Positions 50,985 through 64,000 of a stretch of DNA of 64,000 nt are shown here, piece by piece. A model generated the notes under the pieces. The model was not told where the DNA came from. It ran no database searches and worked only from the letters and a program-made list of their open reading frames with translations. Numbering within the stretch: position 1 is the first letter of the stretch; every line of letters begins with the position of its first letter. The position numbers and the translations under genes were made by a program. The DNA comes from Nymphaea colorata. Lineage: Eukaryota; Streptophyta; Magnoliopsida; Nymphaeales; Nymphaeaceae. Location of the stretch: NCBI RefSeq assembly GCF_008831285.2, contig NC_045143.1, positions 3,791,503 to 3,855,502 on the forward strand. The letters run 5' to 3'.

Positions 50985-52850
50985 AATTGGCTCTGGATAA
51001 TTGTCTTCATTGGTGAAATCAAGAGGGAGGTTTGATCTGATGCTGTGGCATTTAAACTATTGAGTTCATTGTTCTTTAGATGCCGTTACAGGTAGTGTAC
51101 AGTAATTCCTACTGAATTCTGCAAGCTATACAATCCATGCAAATACCACTAAAATAACATAATCCCAATTTGGCTCTGGTTTTTTCCTTTAGATATCTCT
51201 CTCCGTAGAGTTCATGAAGATCTGAATTGGACCAACTGGTGTTCTTCCTGCATTTCATCGCCTATATGCAGTTGACATCTTTGGACATTCTATCTATCCG
51301 CCTCTGCAATTAATCAATTACCAAGTGAAAGCCCATTTACTTATTTGCCTAGTTCTTTAGGATTCCCTTGTTTGTCCATGTTGCTCCTACATACTCTTGT
51401 TTATGAATGTATCATATAGCATTATGGTACAGAAACATGCATTCCGCTGTGAACTGATCAAATTAATTCACTGTTTCATTGCAATCGCCAGAGAGCAAGC
51501 CCATCTCAAAGAGTGTAAAACCAATGGAAAGAGATGCATTCATAGTGACTTTTCATTTCAACAGTGGTAACAGAAATGTTGACCTAATGTTTAAGACTCC
51601 ATCAATATCGTAAGGAGGCAAGAGGAAGCTTGATCCCGGTTCTAAGGGCAAGAACTTCACAAAAAAAAAATGCATCTTTTCTTTCTATACAGGCTGGAGT
51701 CTACCAGTTCAGAAGATGAAAGTTTACGACACACACACGGTCTATTCCGATCTGTGGTCTTTGAGATTTGGGATCCTTGAATTGAAGGTCAGACCTTCCC
51801 CCTCTAATCTTAGATCATACTCTTTTAGGAGGATTTCTATTGTGGATCTTAAATCTAGCCAAAAAATCCTTAGTTTGATGAACCATGACTTTAACTAAAC
51901 ATCCTTTCTGCAACATCAAGAAAACTAGGACACATTTGATCCATTAATCTTAAATATGTAATCGTACACCAACTTGGGACAGCCCGAAGCCAATCACAAT
52001 CTTGGCACAAAAGATCACTTAAATTTTATTCCAATAAAAATTTTTACTGCAGTGGCAATTTGTGATTCTTAAATCAATGAAAATCAAGGCTGCTTAATTC
52101 AATTGTCCGCTCCAAAGCATTGGTTGTCATGTATACGCAAGCTGGGTTAACAGAAATTATTCCAGATAAATATTAGATGCATGGAAGAACTTTCATTAGA
52201 CCAAATCAAAATATGAATTTGTTTATCTGGAGTTTTTTTTTTCTTTCATTTCTTTTCATCATTCTTTTTTAAGTATCAAATGAAACGGAAACCAAAGAAT
52301 GTTAGAGAACAAGAAAAAAAAAATCATGTAGCGTTTATTGCTAAATATTATTATACACACACACACAAACCATACAAGGGAGGCCACACATGGGGCCAAC
52401 TAAAGACAAGTCACCATACCCAGTTACCAAATACCGGAACCAGATTGCTATCAGAAAACACAATAAGATAAATGACACATAGAGAACAACTAACCAACCT
52501 CGCATCTCCCGTCAGCCTCTCCGTAGCAATTCCCCCATCTGTGCAATCTTTGGACTTTGAAACGTGATTAACTTGGGTCTGCCAAGCGTCATCGTCATAA
52601 GCTAGCGTTATTATAATGAGACGAAGAAAAATCAGCTGTACATGTGACCAATATCAACAACAGGCAAAATATATACATCATATGAGCCACCAAAACTGCT
52701 CAATCCTGAAGTCAATGACCCACTACCGTTTTCATTTTCAGTTTGAAGTTCAGATTTGATCGGAGCAAAAATGTGAGAACTTCCCCCATAAAAGGGCAAA
52801 AAGTTTTCAGTTCCTGACATATACAAATAAGCGAGTTACGTTAAGCACTC
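50985..52850. other. Intergenic region upstream of the FDM 3' end, no gene recognised
   Basis: AT-rich DNA. A short exon-like stretch at about 51691-51779 follows a good acceptor (TTTCTATACAG) and reads LESTSSEDESLRHTHGLFRS then VVFEIWDP and stop on the + strand, but no partner exon or family could be recognised. The last 300 bases are the FDM 3' UTR or flank; 52540-52640 is duplicated at 38052-38150. Confidence 0.45.
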
Positions 52851-55800
52851 TCATTTCTTGCGCTTATGCAACTTGCAGGACTTGATGAGGTGCTGGGCAG
52901 CCTCCTTCAAGCTGGCTTTTCTCCCAGCTTTGAAGTTCCAAAGTTCTTTAACAGGATACCTTCCACTTGCATTGTATTCATTAAGCTCCTTAAGGGCAGT
53001 CACCACGGCTTCATATATGCCTTCGCCACATCCGGCTTTCAGCTCTTTTAACCTTTCATCGTCATCATTTATGATTTCCTGTCAGCAACAATTTCATCAT
53101 CAGAAACTCATTGCTTCAGTTGGGCGTAAAAAAAAAAAAAAAAAAAGGTGTACATGTTGCAGAACAGCACAAGCTAATTACATGCAACTGAATCTTTCGA
53201 AAGAAAAATAAAGAACAAGAAAGCCCCATTTCAACAAATAGCGCGGTTCCACTTTTTTATAGACATTTTTTCTCTGCTTTGGATGAGCCTATCTTCATTA
53301 TCGAAGAATTTCAAGTTTCAATCAATTTAAGTAGAAACTTCCTTATTTTCACAAACAAATAGAAACATGTTTTTCCACTCCTATTTCTTAATTACTCCAC
53401 ACCGTATCATATCACAAGTTCACAACATTCACCCCAATCAATGTTACTGGCATTAATGCCACCAGCCACATCATGATGTTACCACCATAACCATGATCAT
53501 TACCGCCAGTAACACTACTGCTGCCACCATCATCTCTACCATTACCATCAAACTCTCAGACACCATTACTACAAGTAGTCAAGTACTGCTGCCACCAGCA
53601 CCACCATCCCATCAACTACCTTCAACCACCACCATGTCAGTTTCTGCCACCACTACTGCCAGCCACCACCAGTGCCACACGGCCCACACCACCCCCCACC
53701 CCCCAACCCAAAAAAGAGAAATTGCCATGACTGTTCACTATCCAACACCATAAACCATCCAGTTACAACATATTCTATGTAGCATAGTATTTGTGTCAAC
53801 CGTAATTCACAACCAATAGGAAATCTCACTCACTGAAGCATATCAGTTAGAGAAATTCCATGATATTTTTACCATTTTTGTCTCTGTAATTTTTTTAATA
53901 TGACTTTTCCCTTGAGATTAACGTAAGTATAATACACAGATTAGAAACTTACGAGGTGCAGAATAAAAAAGAAAACTACTTTACTAGGTTAATAGTGATG
54001 ATCTTTGTTATTCCTTCATCTTCCCACCACCAAACACTTTCTTAGGGTACCGAAGATGTGTGTGCATGTGTAAGACAGAGAGAGAGGGAAACAAAGACAG
54101 AGAGACTAAAATAACATTGAAAATGCCCAATGAACAGTTGAGACCAAGACCACAGTACATGAGAAAAGAGAGGAAGGAGAGAGAAAGAGAAGGTAAGAAA
54201 CAAAATAGTGCTAAGCTGAATAATAACTCAAAAATTTTACCATTAGGACAATGCAATGGCTGTGATGTGGATTCGACTAGTTTTTGACTAATTTCATAAG
54301 GACATCAGACCAAAACATGCCCGACAACCAAGAAAATATTACAACTAAACTTGCATAAAATTTTAAAAACATTGTCGTATCAATTCCTATATACAGTAAA
54401 AATTTAACCAAATAATTTTCACAAGCATCTTCACAGCTTATTCACATTCATGGTTGATGAAATATGTGCATTAAGTAAATATAAAAGATTTACGAGTCAT
54501 TTAAACAGCCTGATTGATGGTTTACAAGGTGCTACATGCAAAACTACTAAAATGAATGACAATTTGGACTTTCATAGTTTCATTATACCATATGAAAGAA
54601 CGAGCAAATTATTGCAAACTAGATCCAAAGATCTCAAAACATGAAAATCCACTGCCATGTCTTATCATTTATTATTGTATGCATTTTCAATAATGATAGA
54701 AATAGCGATGGTAGTCAGACCCGTTAACAATCTAGAAGCCAAAAGAAGAATGCGATAAAAAATTTTCATTTTTAAGCCGTTCATTTTCAATTTATGAAAC
54801 AAAAATGACAAAGTAAACATCATTTTGGGCATTAGTCCATAGCTTTTCAAAATGATACTCATATGCATGTGCTATTCTTATAAAGCTACTTGCAAATATA
54901 GGTTTTGAGTCATTTATAAGGTATGAACTTTTTCATCATTTATGAAGTATAAACAGCATACTGGTGAACTAAAGCGATGGAACTGTATAGTTTGACAAAA
55001 TAACAAAAAATGTCACGTAAATAAAACTTTTGCTTACCCTCAGGAGAAGTTTTAATTATATTTATAAATGAATGGTTAAAATATTACTGAAAAAGGAGAA
55101 AAAAAACTTTTCGCATCTACTACTACCACTTTTATAATATTTCAAGAAAAGAATAAACCTTTTATAAATTTGAAGTCCTACTTCAACAAACATAAAAATT
55201 CAAAATAGGGCCAACAAGAACAATCTCCAAACTCCATACCTTACAGTTGTCTCCATCTTGGACCACTTTGAAGGGGAACCAATTTGGATCTCGCAATGAA
55301 GCATCCCATGAAGAGGCCATTTCCACTGCTTTGATTTCATAATCCTTGGGATACTTTTTCTTGCATTCCTCTTTGAAGGCCTTCGAATCAAGCTCACCCA
55401 TTCGTTTAACTCCAATATGACCACGATTGCTAAATAACTCATCAAAACCCTACAATAGCAGCAACTTTGACTTAAGAGATGGTCCAACAAAAGTTTCAGA
55501 CAATGTGTAGCTTACACAAAACCAACCAGAAAATGAACTATAAATCTATAGATAAAAGCAGTACCAACTCAGACTTCAGTAGAGCATAGGATAATGAAGA
55601 GAAATAGCGATGTACCAAAATATCTAAGCAAAATAACAATATGCAAAAGAAAATGAGAGTGATCCATACAGCTATTATTTCTTTTCGGGCCTCTTGTAAC
55701 TCATCATTTGTAATCCGCTCCTTGGCTAAGAGGGTGGTATTCAATTGATCCAAGTCATCCAGCTCAGCTTCTTTTTCCTCTAGCAGGGTCCTCAATGATT

Positions 55801-58800
55801 CAATTTTGTTACTATCATCACCACCTTCCATATGCTCCACCATTTGTATTTTTCCTTTTAGCTTCTCTATCTCTACCTCCAAATTTTGCTTGCCCTCCAA
55901 CTTCTTTTGCATATCAAGAACCATCCGGTGTGCTTCCTCTTTCTCTCTCTGCACATTTAATAAACACTATTTAGCCCATACTCAATTTTTGTATAAAGAG
56001 CAATAGATTTTGTTAAACTAAACTATGCATCAAAAATTTTCAATAGAGAGAAGCTTTCATAGACCTTATGATCCTCCAATAGCTTCATTAAATTTTCATC
56101 GGTCTTCTTCTGCTCCATACTGGCAGCTTGAAGATCAGCATCTCTGGCAGCATACTAGAAATATGGAAATTTAACATAGTAAGCTAACATGTACACATTT
56201 TAGAAGACACCTCATCCATTATGCACGTATACAGTACCAAGAAAAGACAGGTCATAAAAACATGAAATTCAGATACCCATTAAAAAACAGCTACGCATCA
56301 CCAGACATTGTGAAATGCTGAAAGAAAAAGTTACAACGATTTGATCCTCACAACAGCCTATAAAACAGTTCATACAAGAGGCAGTTGGGATTATAAAAGA
56401 GTTTATGCAAGTAGACAGAAAATTAATAATACAGCATGTCAAAAATACTGTTTTGTAAGTAATGAAATTCAAATCCATGACTTTTTGCTCATTTCAATTT
56501 TCATGCTATACCCATAGAACATAGTAGTAGATGTACTTGGGATTCATATTCTAAAAATAATCAAGAAGTATAAACCATGTATCATCAACGAAAGACTTTC
56601 TTCAAAGTCATTTCCGACAAAACTCCCAGTTTGTGAAGTGATGGAGGTGACATACATGGACACTGGAGTTTTTCCCTAACATGAACACCAAAATTATGAT
56701 GGCTCTAGCACAAAATGTAATTACAAACCAAAATGCTGACGTGTAAGTAGGTCAAACTTGTAAATAATGCATTGTCCAGGATTACAAATAGATTGATGGA
56801 CAGAAGCTCTAGGCACATCTGATACTATTGGTTAACGTTAGAAGTTCTTGATAAAGGCACATTTAGTGGCATCCTGCATGAAAACTGAATTGATTACTCA
56901 TATTTAAATCAAGATTTATGTGCAATGCTATTCTCGTAAGTCACATGTAACAAAAAATGTTCTACCCAAAAGTTCAAAATGTGAAAGTTTGTGATATATA
57001 ATGACAATAATGAGCACTACAAACTACAAAGCCTCAATGACTCAACTTGGAATTTTTCAGATTTATGCAGAAACAACGATCAAACTAAAGCCATCAAGGA
57101 TCAACAATGTGGAAGCACTGTGCAAGATGATTATTAACCATGTATACATGCAGCAGCATTGTAGATAGTGTGCTATATTTTACAATTTGTTATGGAATGT
57201 GACCTACTGTGAAAACCAATATGCTACACCCTGAAACTAGTTTCAAGAGTGCACTGTGCGTGTAAAACCTCATAAGATATGGTGCAACATGTTTTGAGTC
57301 ATGCAATACTGACCTGGTGGCGAAAAGGGAACCAAACCCCCCTTTCTTATTTTGAGCTTTGCGGGCACCTCATACTTGATTTCAACACATGTTGGAGTTC
57401 ATTTGTGCATTTGAGGATAAAGACACTGTTTTTAAAAGTCAATTTTGTGCATAGGAGACTTATTTTTGTTAAAGACCCAGGTTTTTCGCATTTTTCAGCA
57501 TCCAAGGACCACAGCATAAATGTTTGACTGTTACTGTAGTTCTTTCAACCAGAAGATCTAATGACCCTACATATGAAGACCATCAGACAGTCATGTTTAA
57601 ATTTTAGAAGGACTGCAACATGCTTTTATTTGCAATCAGCAACCAAAGGATGGAAGTTCATATGTTCAAGTTACACTTCATTAGCACCATGACAACAGCT
57701 TATGTTATGCCCCATGCATTTACATAAAAAAGCCACCCGATTTTTGTATATGATTCATATAGGAATTCATGCAGAGAAGAATATAGATTCCAATTGGCAA
57801 CCCCACAAATCATTGTTTCCATCTCCAAAAATACACTAAGGAAATCTGATTGCCTCTGATTCTCAAAATGAAGATGTTTCACCAACATCAGTTATATGAC
57901 CATCGCATCAAAAGGAATTAGTGGAGAGAGAGAACATAGTGGAATAGAAAAAACTGGCAAAACAGAAGAACCTAGTGAAGCCATCAGGTTGTTACTGCAA
58001 CTACATATTGGCTCTTACTTTGAGCAGTAAAAAAGCCTTGCTATTAGGAATTTTCTTTGCATGGGACTTTATGGTTACTATACAAGGCTTGTTAAATTGG
58101 TGTTTCATGGTTGTCACCTGTTACATTCTTGTGTAACTTATATTCAGGCAATTCATGTCTTCCTATAGGTAACTATTTCTTATGTTTTCATTATTTTTTG
58201 TAATTTTCTCAATGATTTTCAGTACTTTTTCAAGAAATTTTGATACGTTAGAAAAAAAAAATTATTATGATTTTTTATGTTATGTTGCAAATCTAATTAT
58301 GGTTCTGATTAATAGACATTATAATACAAACCTTATGGCATTTCCCAGCTGTCATAAGGCAAAGTTTTATTTGTCAAGCCACATAAAACTATGTAGCAAT
58401 AGCATAATCCTCCTGAAAGAAGGAAGGGGAGGCAAGGAAGGAAGGAGGGACTAGGGAGGGAGAGAAGGACAGAAGGAAAAAAGTATTTTTGTACCTTGAC
58501 GCCCCATTTTTTCCCCCTTTCTCTCCAGAAAATGCTTGAGATCCCTGGCCAAATCTTAATACTGAACTTGGTGTGGAACCTAACACTACCTAGAAAGGTA
58601 TGAATATTGTGTGCAGCTGCTTCCCTGTCAGCCTAATGGCAGAAGAATAATTGTGCATCCATTACACAAGTACCAATGATGTGCCTAAATGGAGACTAGA
58701 CCTAATGGTTATGACTTCACAAACTAAAAGGCCTCCTGGCTTAGAAAAGGGAAAGACAAAAAAGGGTCTGGATTTTCTAACAGTGGATTGAAAGAAACAA

Positions 58801-61800
58801 AAGGTATGTCAGAGCTCTGGAGGATGTTAGAGATCACATTATAAAATCTGAGATTCTGAACATGAATTTTCATTGAAGGGACAGTTTTTAATGATATAAA
58901 TGAATCTATAATGTACTTATACTGGTCCTATCTTCTTTCCAGTCTTCATTTGTATAGAGTAACTCCTCGATAACTGTTTTTTACCTTTTCAACAGATGCT
59001 TAAATTCCTGTCACAGAAACAGGAATTACACTTAAATTTGGCACCTATCTGATAGACTTAAAACTTAAAAGAATCCTGTGCCATTAGATTGCCAGTCTGT
59101 GACGTCATACATATGGATACTACAAAATGTGCTATTTTATTGCTTGTTGCTTGATAAACAAACTGAAAAAAGAAACCCCACTGACATGCCACAACAGGAA
59201 ACTCTAGCAAATGATTTTTACAAACTGGAAACTAATGAAAGATGAACATGGGCAAAGAATAACAAATTTTCATCAGTGGCTCCAGACAAAGTTCATTGAA
59301 CAACTTTGAAAGCTTACACAAAACAAAAAACCTAAGCACCAATTTAAAACAGGCAAAACTTCAAAGGCCTTACAATGCCAATGGTATGAACTATAAACCA
59401 AGTGCTCGATCGCAAGTGGAACCATGCCCCATTGAACCAGACAAGCACAAGCAAGCAAAAGATGCATACAAACCATAGAATACTGAAACTATGAGTGAGG
59501 CAGTTGACAAACCTGTTTCTTTTCATCTTCAAATTTTTTCTTCTCGTAATCATTTTGTGCTTCCTGTTTCAGCAACTCCTTTTGGCGACTTGCTAGTTCT
59601 TTCTTTTCCTTTTCTAATTCTAAGCGACATGTCTCACGCTCCTGAAGAACTTCCATCCACAAAGCATGCTGCCTTCTTTGTGAATTCCTCATTTCTGACA
59701 AGATGAGCACAAAAGCACAATAATTTTAGAAATAGTTTAGAGACAAGTATAAATAGGAAGACTAATGGAACTCCCAAATAAAGCTTCAGAATACTTCTAT
59801 TAAACCACATATCAAGAATAGCCGTCTTCACTTAAAATTGAGAGCAATTTTAACATACTTCCCATATGAAAAATATTCACCATGAAAATGATTGTTCTAT
59901 ATAAACAGGCATTACTTTGCTGTTCGTGTTACAACACACTCAGTTTTCTCAACACATACAACAAATCGACATAGAAAAACTTCTAATAATCCTCTCACCT
60001 GTGATAATAGAAATTTTTTGTAGTTCAATCAAGTGAGGCAGTATGAGTTCCAAAAGACCAGAGAAAAAACAGCAAAAACAGAATTTCTTAAAACAAAGAA
60101 CTCACATGCTACTTGCACATGTACCACCATATAGGTACATGTGCATAATTCTCTGCTGGGACTAAGGGTGATTAACCTCTATGCAGACTAAATTATACTT
60201 TTCTAACATTATTATATCTATATGGGCTGTCTTCAAGCCTTGGAACTATTCACATATAAAGAGTTCTAACAGGCACCATCACCATTAACGGCAGTCACAC
60301 ACTACTATCCTCAGCGGATGTTCATAGAAAAGGGTGAGTCACATTCTTCCACAGAAAGATCAAAGTTCAACTGCAATATACAAAGATTAAGCTTTAAAAC
60401 CAAATGAATAACAATGGATGGAAGAGGTTGTGCATGCACGATTGCAATCAAAAGTCATCCAATCGAAATGCATATATGTGTTAGAATTTTTTAGAGCACT
60501 TCAAAGTTCAAGCCTATATTCGTCATTTGAATCTTTCTCACGGATATATTAACTAGATGAAGCTAAATCAATAATAAATTTGAACGAGTGATCAACCAAA
60601 GAGTTTTTCACTATAGCAACACATTCATAAAAAATTGACTACCCCACATGTGTCACAACGATAGAATCTAACATGGACATGGCAAATTCATCCCCAGGAC
60701 ATGTTTTGGGTTGGGTCTGGGTCAGACCTGATCCAGATCACATTAAATCCTTTATCTTTTCAACAAAATGCATGCATTTTTTGTGGGATTTTGTATCTAT
60801 GTATGGACATATATATACATATAACACTTACTTCAAAATGCATTAAACCCTTCTTTTTCACAAAATGAAAAAATTTTTATGCTATATATCCCCATTTGCA
60901 CATTTTCTAGAGTCGTACCCAAACCCATGCGACCTACCATAGAATGGAGTATACAGAGGCAAAAGAATGGAAAATATATCCACGATAAAGAGTCCAACAC
61001 CACTAGCATAAAGAAGTATCACAGAAAGTGCAGTAGTGCATCAACCTCCATGTAAGTGAAAAAGAAAAAATAAGAAAAACTCATGCAGATGAAAGGAAAA
61101 TAAAAAGGTAGACATATGGAATAACCTTCATTATATTGGTCCATTAACCTGGCCATATCGCTTTCCTTTTCTTCGAGAGAAGCCTTAGTCTGCTCCAGTA
61201 CATACGTAACCTCCTTCAGCCGCATCCCAGATGATTCCAAATCCTTGTTCTTTAAATCTATTTGTTCTTTAAGCCCATCAACAAGGATATCTTTCTTTCG
61301 CTTCTCCTCATCTTCGAGCTCAGTAACAGTTCTGAGATCACCATGCTTCCGCAGATGCTCCCTTATACACCTATCAACACTGTTGTAGTCATCCTCACGA
61401 GCCATCCACCCATACATTCTTGACCCGTGCCCTTGGAATTCTATCCATTCTTTTTTCCCATGATGATCCACCTGAAAAGACCGCTCAAACGAATTCGCAG
61501 CGTGATACCCACTCCACTCCTTGTTAAATTCTAAAATGGCCGTCCCCCGGAAGCCCTTATAATCCCACAGTGGATAAGCTCTTACGGGATTGAACCAAGC
61601 AAACTCCTCTTTCAATCTAGAAGCAGTCGCAAAGTGTTTCCCATCCTTCCCCTTGGCCTGGATATTCACAACGATTCCCATCCAAGGCCAAACAAAACGC
61701 TCCTCCTCAGCGTCCTTTTTGAAACGTTTGGATGATGGAGCAGATCTCGGAAATGAAGGGGTAATAGAAGGTCCAGGCTTCTCTACAAAATCCAACTGCA

Positions 61801-62056
61801 AGAACTTCGCCAGTGCTCGATGCTTCGCAGTTTCCTTTAATCTCTTGTTGGAGTTTCCAACTCCTGTTGCATGCTGAAGAAGATCCTTGTATTTGTAATC
61901 TTGTTTCTTCCTCCCAAGGCAGTAGGGGCACCTAAGGAAGCCATCAGAGCTCCCAGTGAAGACATTCTTCTCCTTCAATTCCTTATATAACTTTTCCACT
62001 CGCTCTTCGATTTCCCCCTCACTAAAATCACTGCAATCATCTGAACCAGACGACAT
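52851..62056 (-). CDS. FDM: XS/XH-domain protein of the FDM/IDN2 family (RNA-directed DNA methylation factor)
   Basis: Six exons (62056-61126, 59694-59513, 56154-56065, 55948-55670, 55449-55240, 53078-52851) join in phase to 639 residues, close to the ~635 of Arabidopsis FDM1. Order of domains: acidic N-terminus; zf-XS zinc finger (C43, C46, H62, H79); XS domain about 120-235 (FVWPWMGIVVNIQ, GHGSRMYGWMAREDDY), which binds double-stranded RNA with a 5' overhang in this family; coiled coil about 245-490; XH domain about 495-628 (GFDELFSNRGHIGVKRMGEL, WNFKAGRKASLKEAAQHLIK); basic tail KLHKRKK. FDM proteins act with IDN2 in the nucleus downstream of siRNA-guided Pol V transcription to promote DNA methylation. 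Introns 1 and 2 are long (1.4 and 3.4 kb). A degenerate copy of the 3' half lies at 38.05-40.87 kb. Confidence 0.95.
56155..59512 (-). other. Large intron 2 of the FDM gene
   Basis: A 3.36-kb intron with AT-rich sequence and a GGAAGGAAGG-type purine tract near 58415-58475. No nested gene is recognised. Confidence 0.7.
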
Positions 62057-62315
62057 CCCCTCCTATGCAAAGCAGATCACCTAACAAGAAAACCAAAAGT
62101 GACCAATAAAATTGATGATCAGGACAATGATCTACAAATTACAACAAACTTTAAAAACCAAACAAGGGAAAACAAACCCACTTAATAGTATTGAGAATTA
62201 TGAATATTTTGATATGTTTCAGATATTTTAATTATTTGTATGTATATTGTCAATGGTTCCTTATACCTATCAAATGAGACAAAATATTTCATTTAAGGAA
62301 ACACATTTCTTTATC

Positions 62316-62366
<51 letters not shown>

Positions 62367-62880
62367 CCGACATTTGTTAAACAATAAAGCCCATTACATC
62401 CCTTAGAACAAAAAAAAAATTGACAAAAGAAGGTACACGGCAGTGGAAAGGCCACAAATCAATCTGGGAGACAGAAACTAATGAAATGCATAAAGGCTTT
62501 CCAGAATTTTCGCATAAATCACATGTTTCTCAATCAGAGTCACGATATACTTGACAGTTGATACATGACGACCTCAAACCAGCAGCAACTTCAGTCAACA
62601 ATTGGCTTTTCAATAGTAACCCAAACTTTACAAGTTGACACATGGCACAAAAGGTTCTAAAACAGACATAAAGAAATAAATAAAAGGCCATCAGAGGGAG
62701 TCCGCTGACCCCTTGTTCGTTATTTTCATGTTAAATTTGGGCATATTGAAGCTTTACTTAAGGCAATGAGTTAGGCTGATTTTTATTAAACATTCCAGTA
62801 ACATGGCCTTGTACAGGTTCTTTTCCTTGTTTTCTGTTTCACCAACCATCATATTAGAGAATGATAGGAGTAAACTCAGA
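62057..62880. other. 5' flank of the FDM gene
   Basis: Between the FDM start codon and the tandem array: a short leader, a (TA)n tract at 62320-62363 and AT-rich DNA. No gene is recognised. A leader exon within the array to the right cannot be excluded. Confidence 0.5.
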
Positions 62881-64000
62881 GATGAGTCGATAGAGAAGAA
62901 AACGTAGTTAAAACGAGAGAAAGAAAAAGTAACCTCAGAGGTGCGCGGTGCCTTCAAGCGGTGACAGATGCTGGTGGCCTCTGGGACGTTCGGGCTGCAG
63001 TTGTCCGGCAAGGAGAAAACGACAGAACGAGAAATGGAGGGTGAGAGTCAGCGAGAGGACAGAAAGAAATGAGGGAGGTAGAGAGGGAGATTCGACCTGT
63101 CACCGGCGCTGCGAGTGGCCGTCGGGAGAAAGGGTTTGGGTTGCAGCTGCTGCCGATGAGTCGATAGAGAAGAAAACGTAGAAAGAACGAGAGAAAGAAA
63201 GCAGAGATGCGCGGTGCGTTCAAGCGGTGACAGATGCTGGTGGCCTCTGGGACGTTCGGGCTGCAGTTGTCGGGCAAGGAGAAAACGACAGCACGAGAAA
63301 TGGCGGGTGAGAATCAGCGAGAGGACAGAAAGAAATGAGAGAGGTAGAGAGGGAGATTCGACCTGTCACCGGCGCTGCGAGTGGCCGTCGGGAGGAAGGG
63401 TTTGGGTTGCAGCTGCTGCCGATGAGTCGATAGAGAAGAACACGTAAAAAGAACGAGAGAAAGAAAGCAGAGATGCGCGGTGCCTTCAAGCGGTGACAGA
63501 TGCCGGTGGCCCCTGGGACGTTCGGGCTGCAGTTGTCGGGCAAGGAGAAAACGACAGCACGAGAAATGGAGGGTGAGAATCAGCGAGAGGACAGAAAGAA
63601 ATGAGAGAGGTAGAGAGGGAGATTCGACCTGTCACCGGCGCTGCGAGTGGCCGTCGGGAGAAAGGGTTTGGGTTGCAGTTGCTGCCGATGAGTCGATAGA
63701 GAAGAAAACGTAGAAAGTACGAGAGAAAGAAAGCAGAAATGCGCGGTGCCTTCAAGCGGTGACAGATGCTGGTGGCCTCTGGGACGTTCGGGCTGCAGTT
63801 GTCGGGCAAGGAAAAAACGACAGCACGAGAAATGGAGGGTGAGAATCAGCGAGAGGACAGAAAGAAATGAGAGAGGTAGAGAGGGAGATTCGACCTGTCA
63901 CCGGCGCTGCGAGTGGCCGTCGGGAGAAAGGGTTTGGGTTGCAGCTGCTGCCGATGAGTCGATAGAGAAGAAAACGTAGAAAGAACGAGAGAAAGAAAGC
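62881..64000. repeat. 266-bp GC-rich tandem array (4+ units, continues off the right edge)
   Basis: GATGAGTCGATAGAGAAG occurs at 62881, 63155, 63421, 63687 and 63953. The first interval is 274 bp and the later three are exactly 266 bp. Later units are nearly identical and the first is the most diverged, as in a recently expanding array. The unit is purine- and GC-rich, unlike the AT-rich surroundings. Open frames exist on both strands but 266 is not a multiple of 3, so no continuous repeated protein is possible. It lies 0.8 kb upstream of the FDM start. Its origin is unknown. Confidence 0.93.

Noticed and set aside
51691-51779. Exon-like stretch after a good splice acceptor ending VVFEIWDP and stop
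   Set aside because: No partner exon, no recognised family; kept only as a remark in the intergenic entry.
62948-63979. Repeated 77- and 107-codon frames in the tandem array
   Set aside because: They recur only because the 266-bp unit recurs; the period is not divisible by three and both strands are open, so coding is unlikely.

Overview
This is a plant nuclear genomic window, almost certainly from a flowering plant. The evidence is AT-rich intergenic DNA with many (AT)n tracts, genes split by GT-AG introns, and several families found only in plants (a PLS-DYW pentatricopeptide protein, an XS/XH-domain FDM protein, a plastid ATP/ADP translocase, a caffeoylshikimate-esterase-like hydrolase). 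The species cannot be named from sequence alone. Exon models were built by hand from splice sites, reading phase and remembered family sequences; no alignment was run.

Layout. 1-887 (-): 5' part of a membrane-anchored alpha/beta-hydrolase gene that leaves the window on the left. 5180-6157 (-): single-exon caffeoylshikimate esterase/monoacylglycerol-lipase homologue. 7696-9857 (+): V-ATPase proteolipid subunit c'' in four exons, the only intact gene on the + strand. 10548-12722 (-): intronless PLS-class PPR protein with a DYW-type deaminase tail. 14665-18389 (-): plastid ATP/ADP translocase (NTT), five exons. 25912-37761 (-): CCR4 homologue 6-type deadenylase, 16 exons over 11.9 kb, with a broken CCCH zinc-finger gene fragment in one intron. 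52851-62056 (-): FDM-type RNA-directed DNA methylation factor, six exons. 62881 to the right edge: a 266-bp tandem array.

The most unusual part is 38-51 kb, a rearranged graveyard made from neighbouring genes. A decayed copy of the 3' half of the FDM gene (about 38.05-40.87 kb) is fused to a second, broken copy of the NTT gene and its upstream flank (about 40.88-49.79 kb; the source is 14.76-24.35 kb). Within the FDM copy the coiled-coil exon is present twice head-to-head, giving a hairpin-forming inverted repeat. A 3019-bp element with 15-bp terminal inverted repeats and a TTA target duplication sits upstream of the broken NTT copy. Its empty site is preserved in the source copy at 19066-19068. 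The element carries two exons and an intron of a protein kinase CK2 alpha gene (a Pack-PIF/Harbinger-like transduplication). The duplication ends at a 1.0-kb foldback element (49787-50788), followed by a 47-bp tandem repeat.

The intact genes look like unrelated housekeeping and RNA-processing or silencing functions, with no operon-like logic. One thematic link stands out: an RdDM gene (FDM) lies beside an inverted repeat made from its own coding exon and beside a second long foldback, both the kind of DNA that can feed small-RNA pathways. Whether they are transcribed cannot be seen here.
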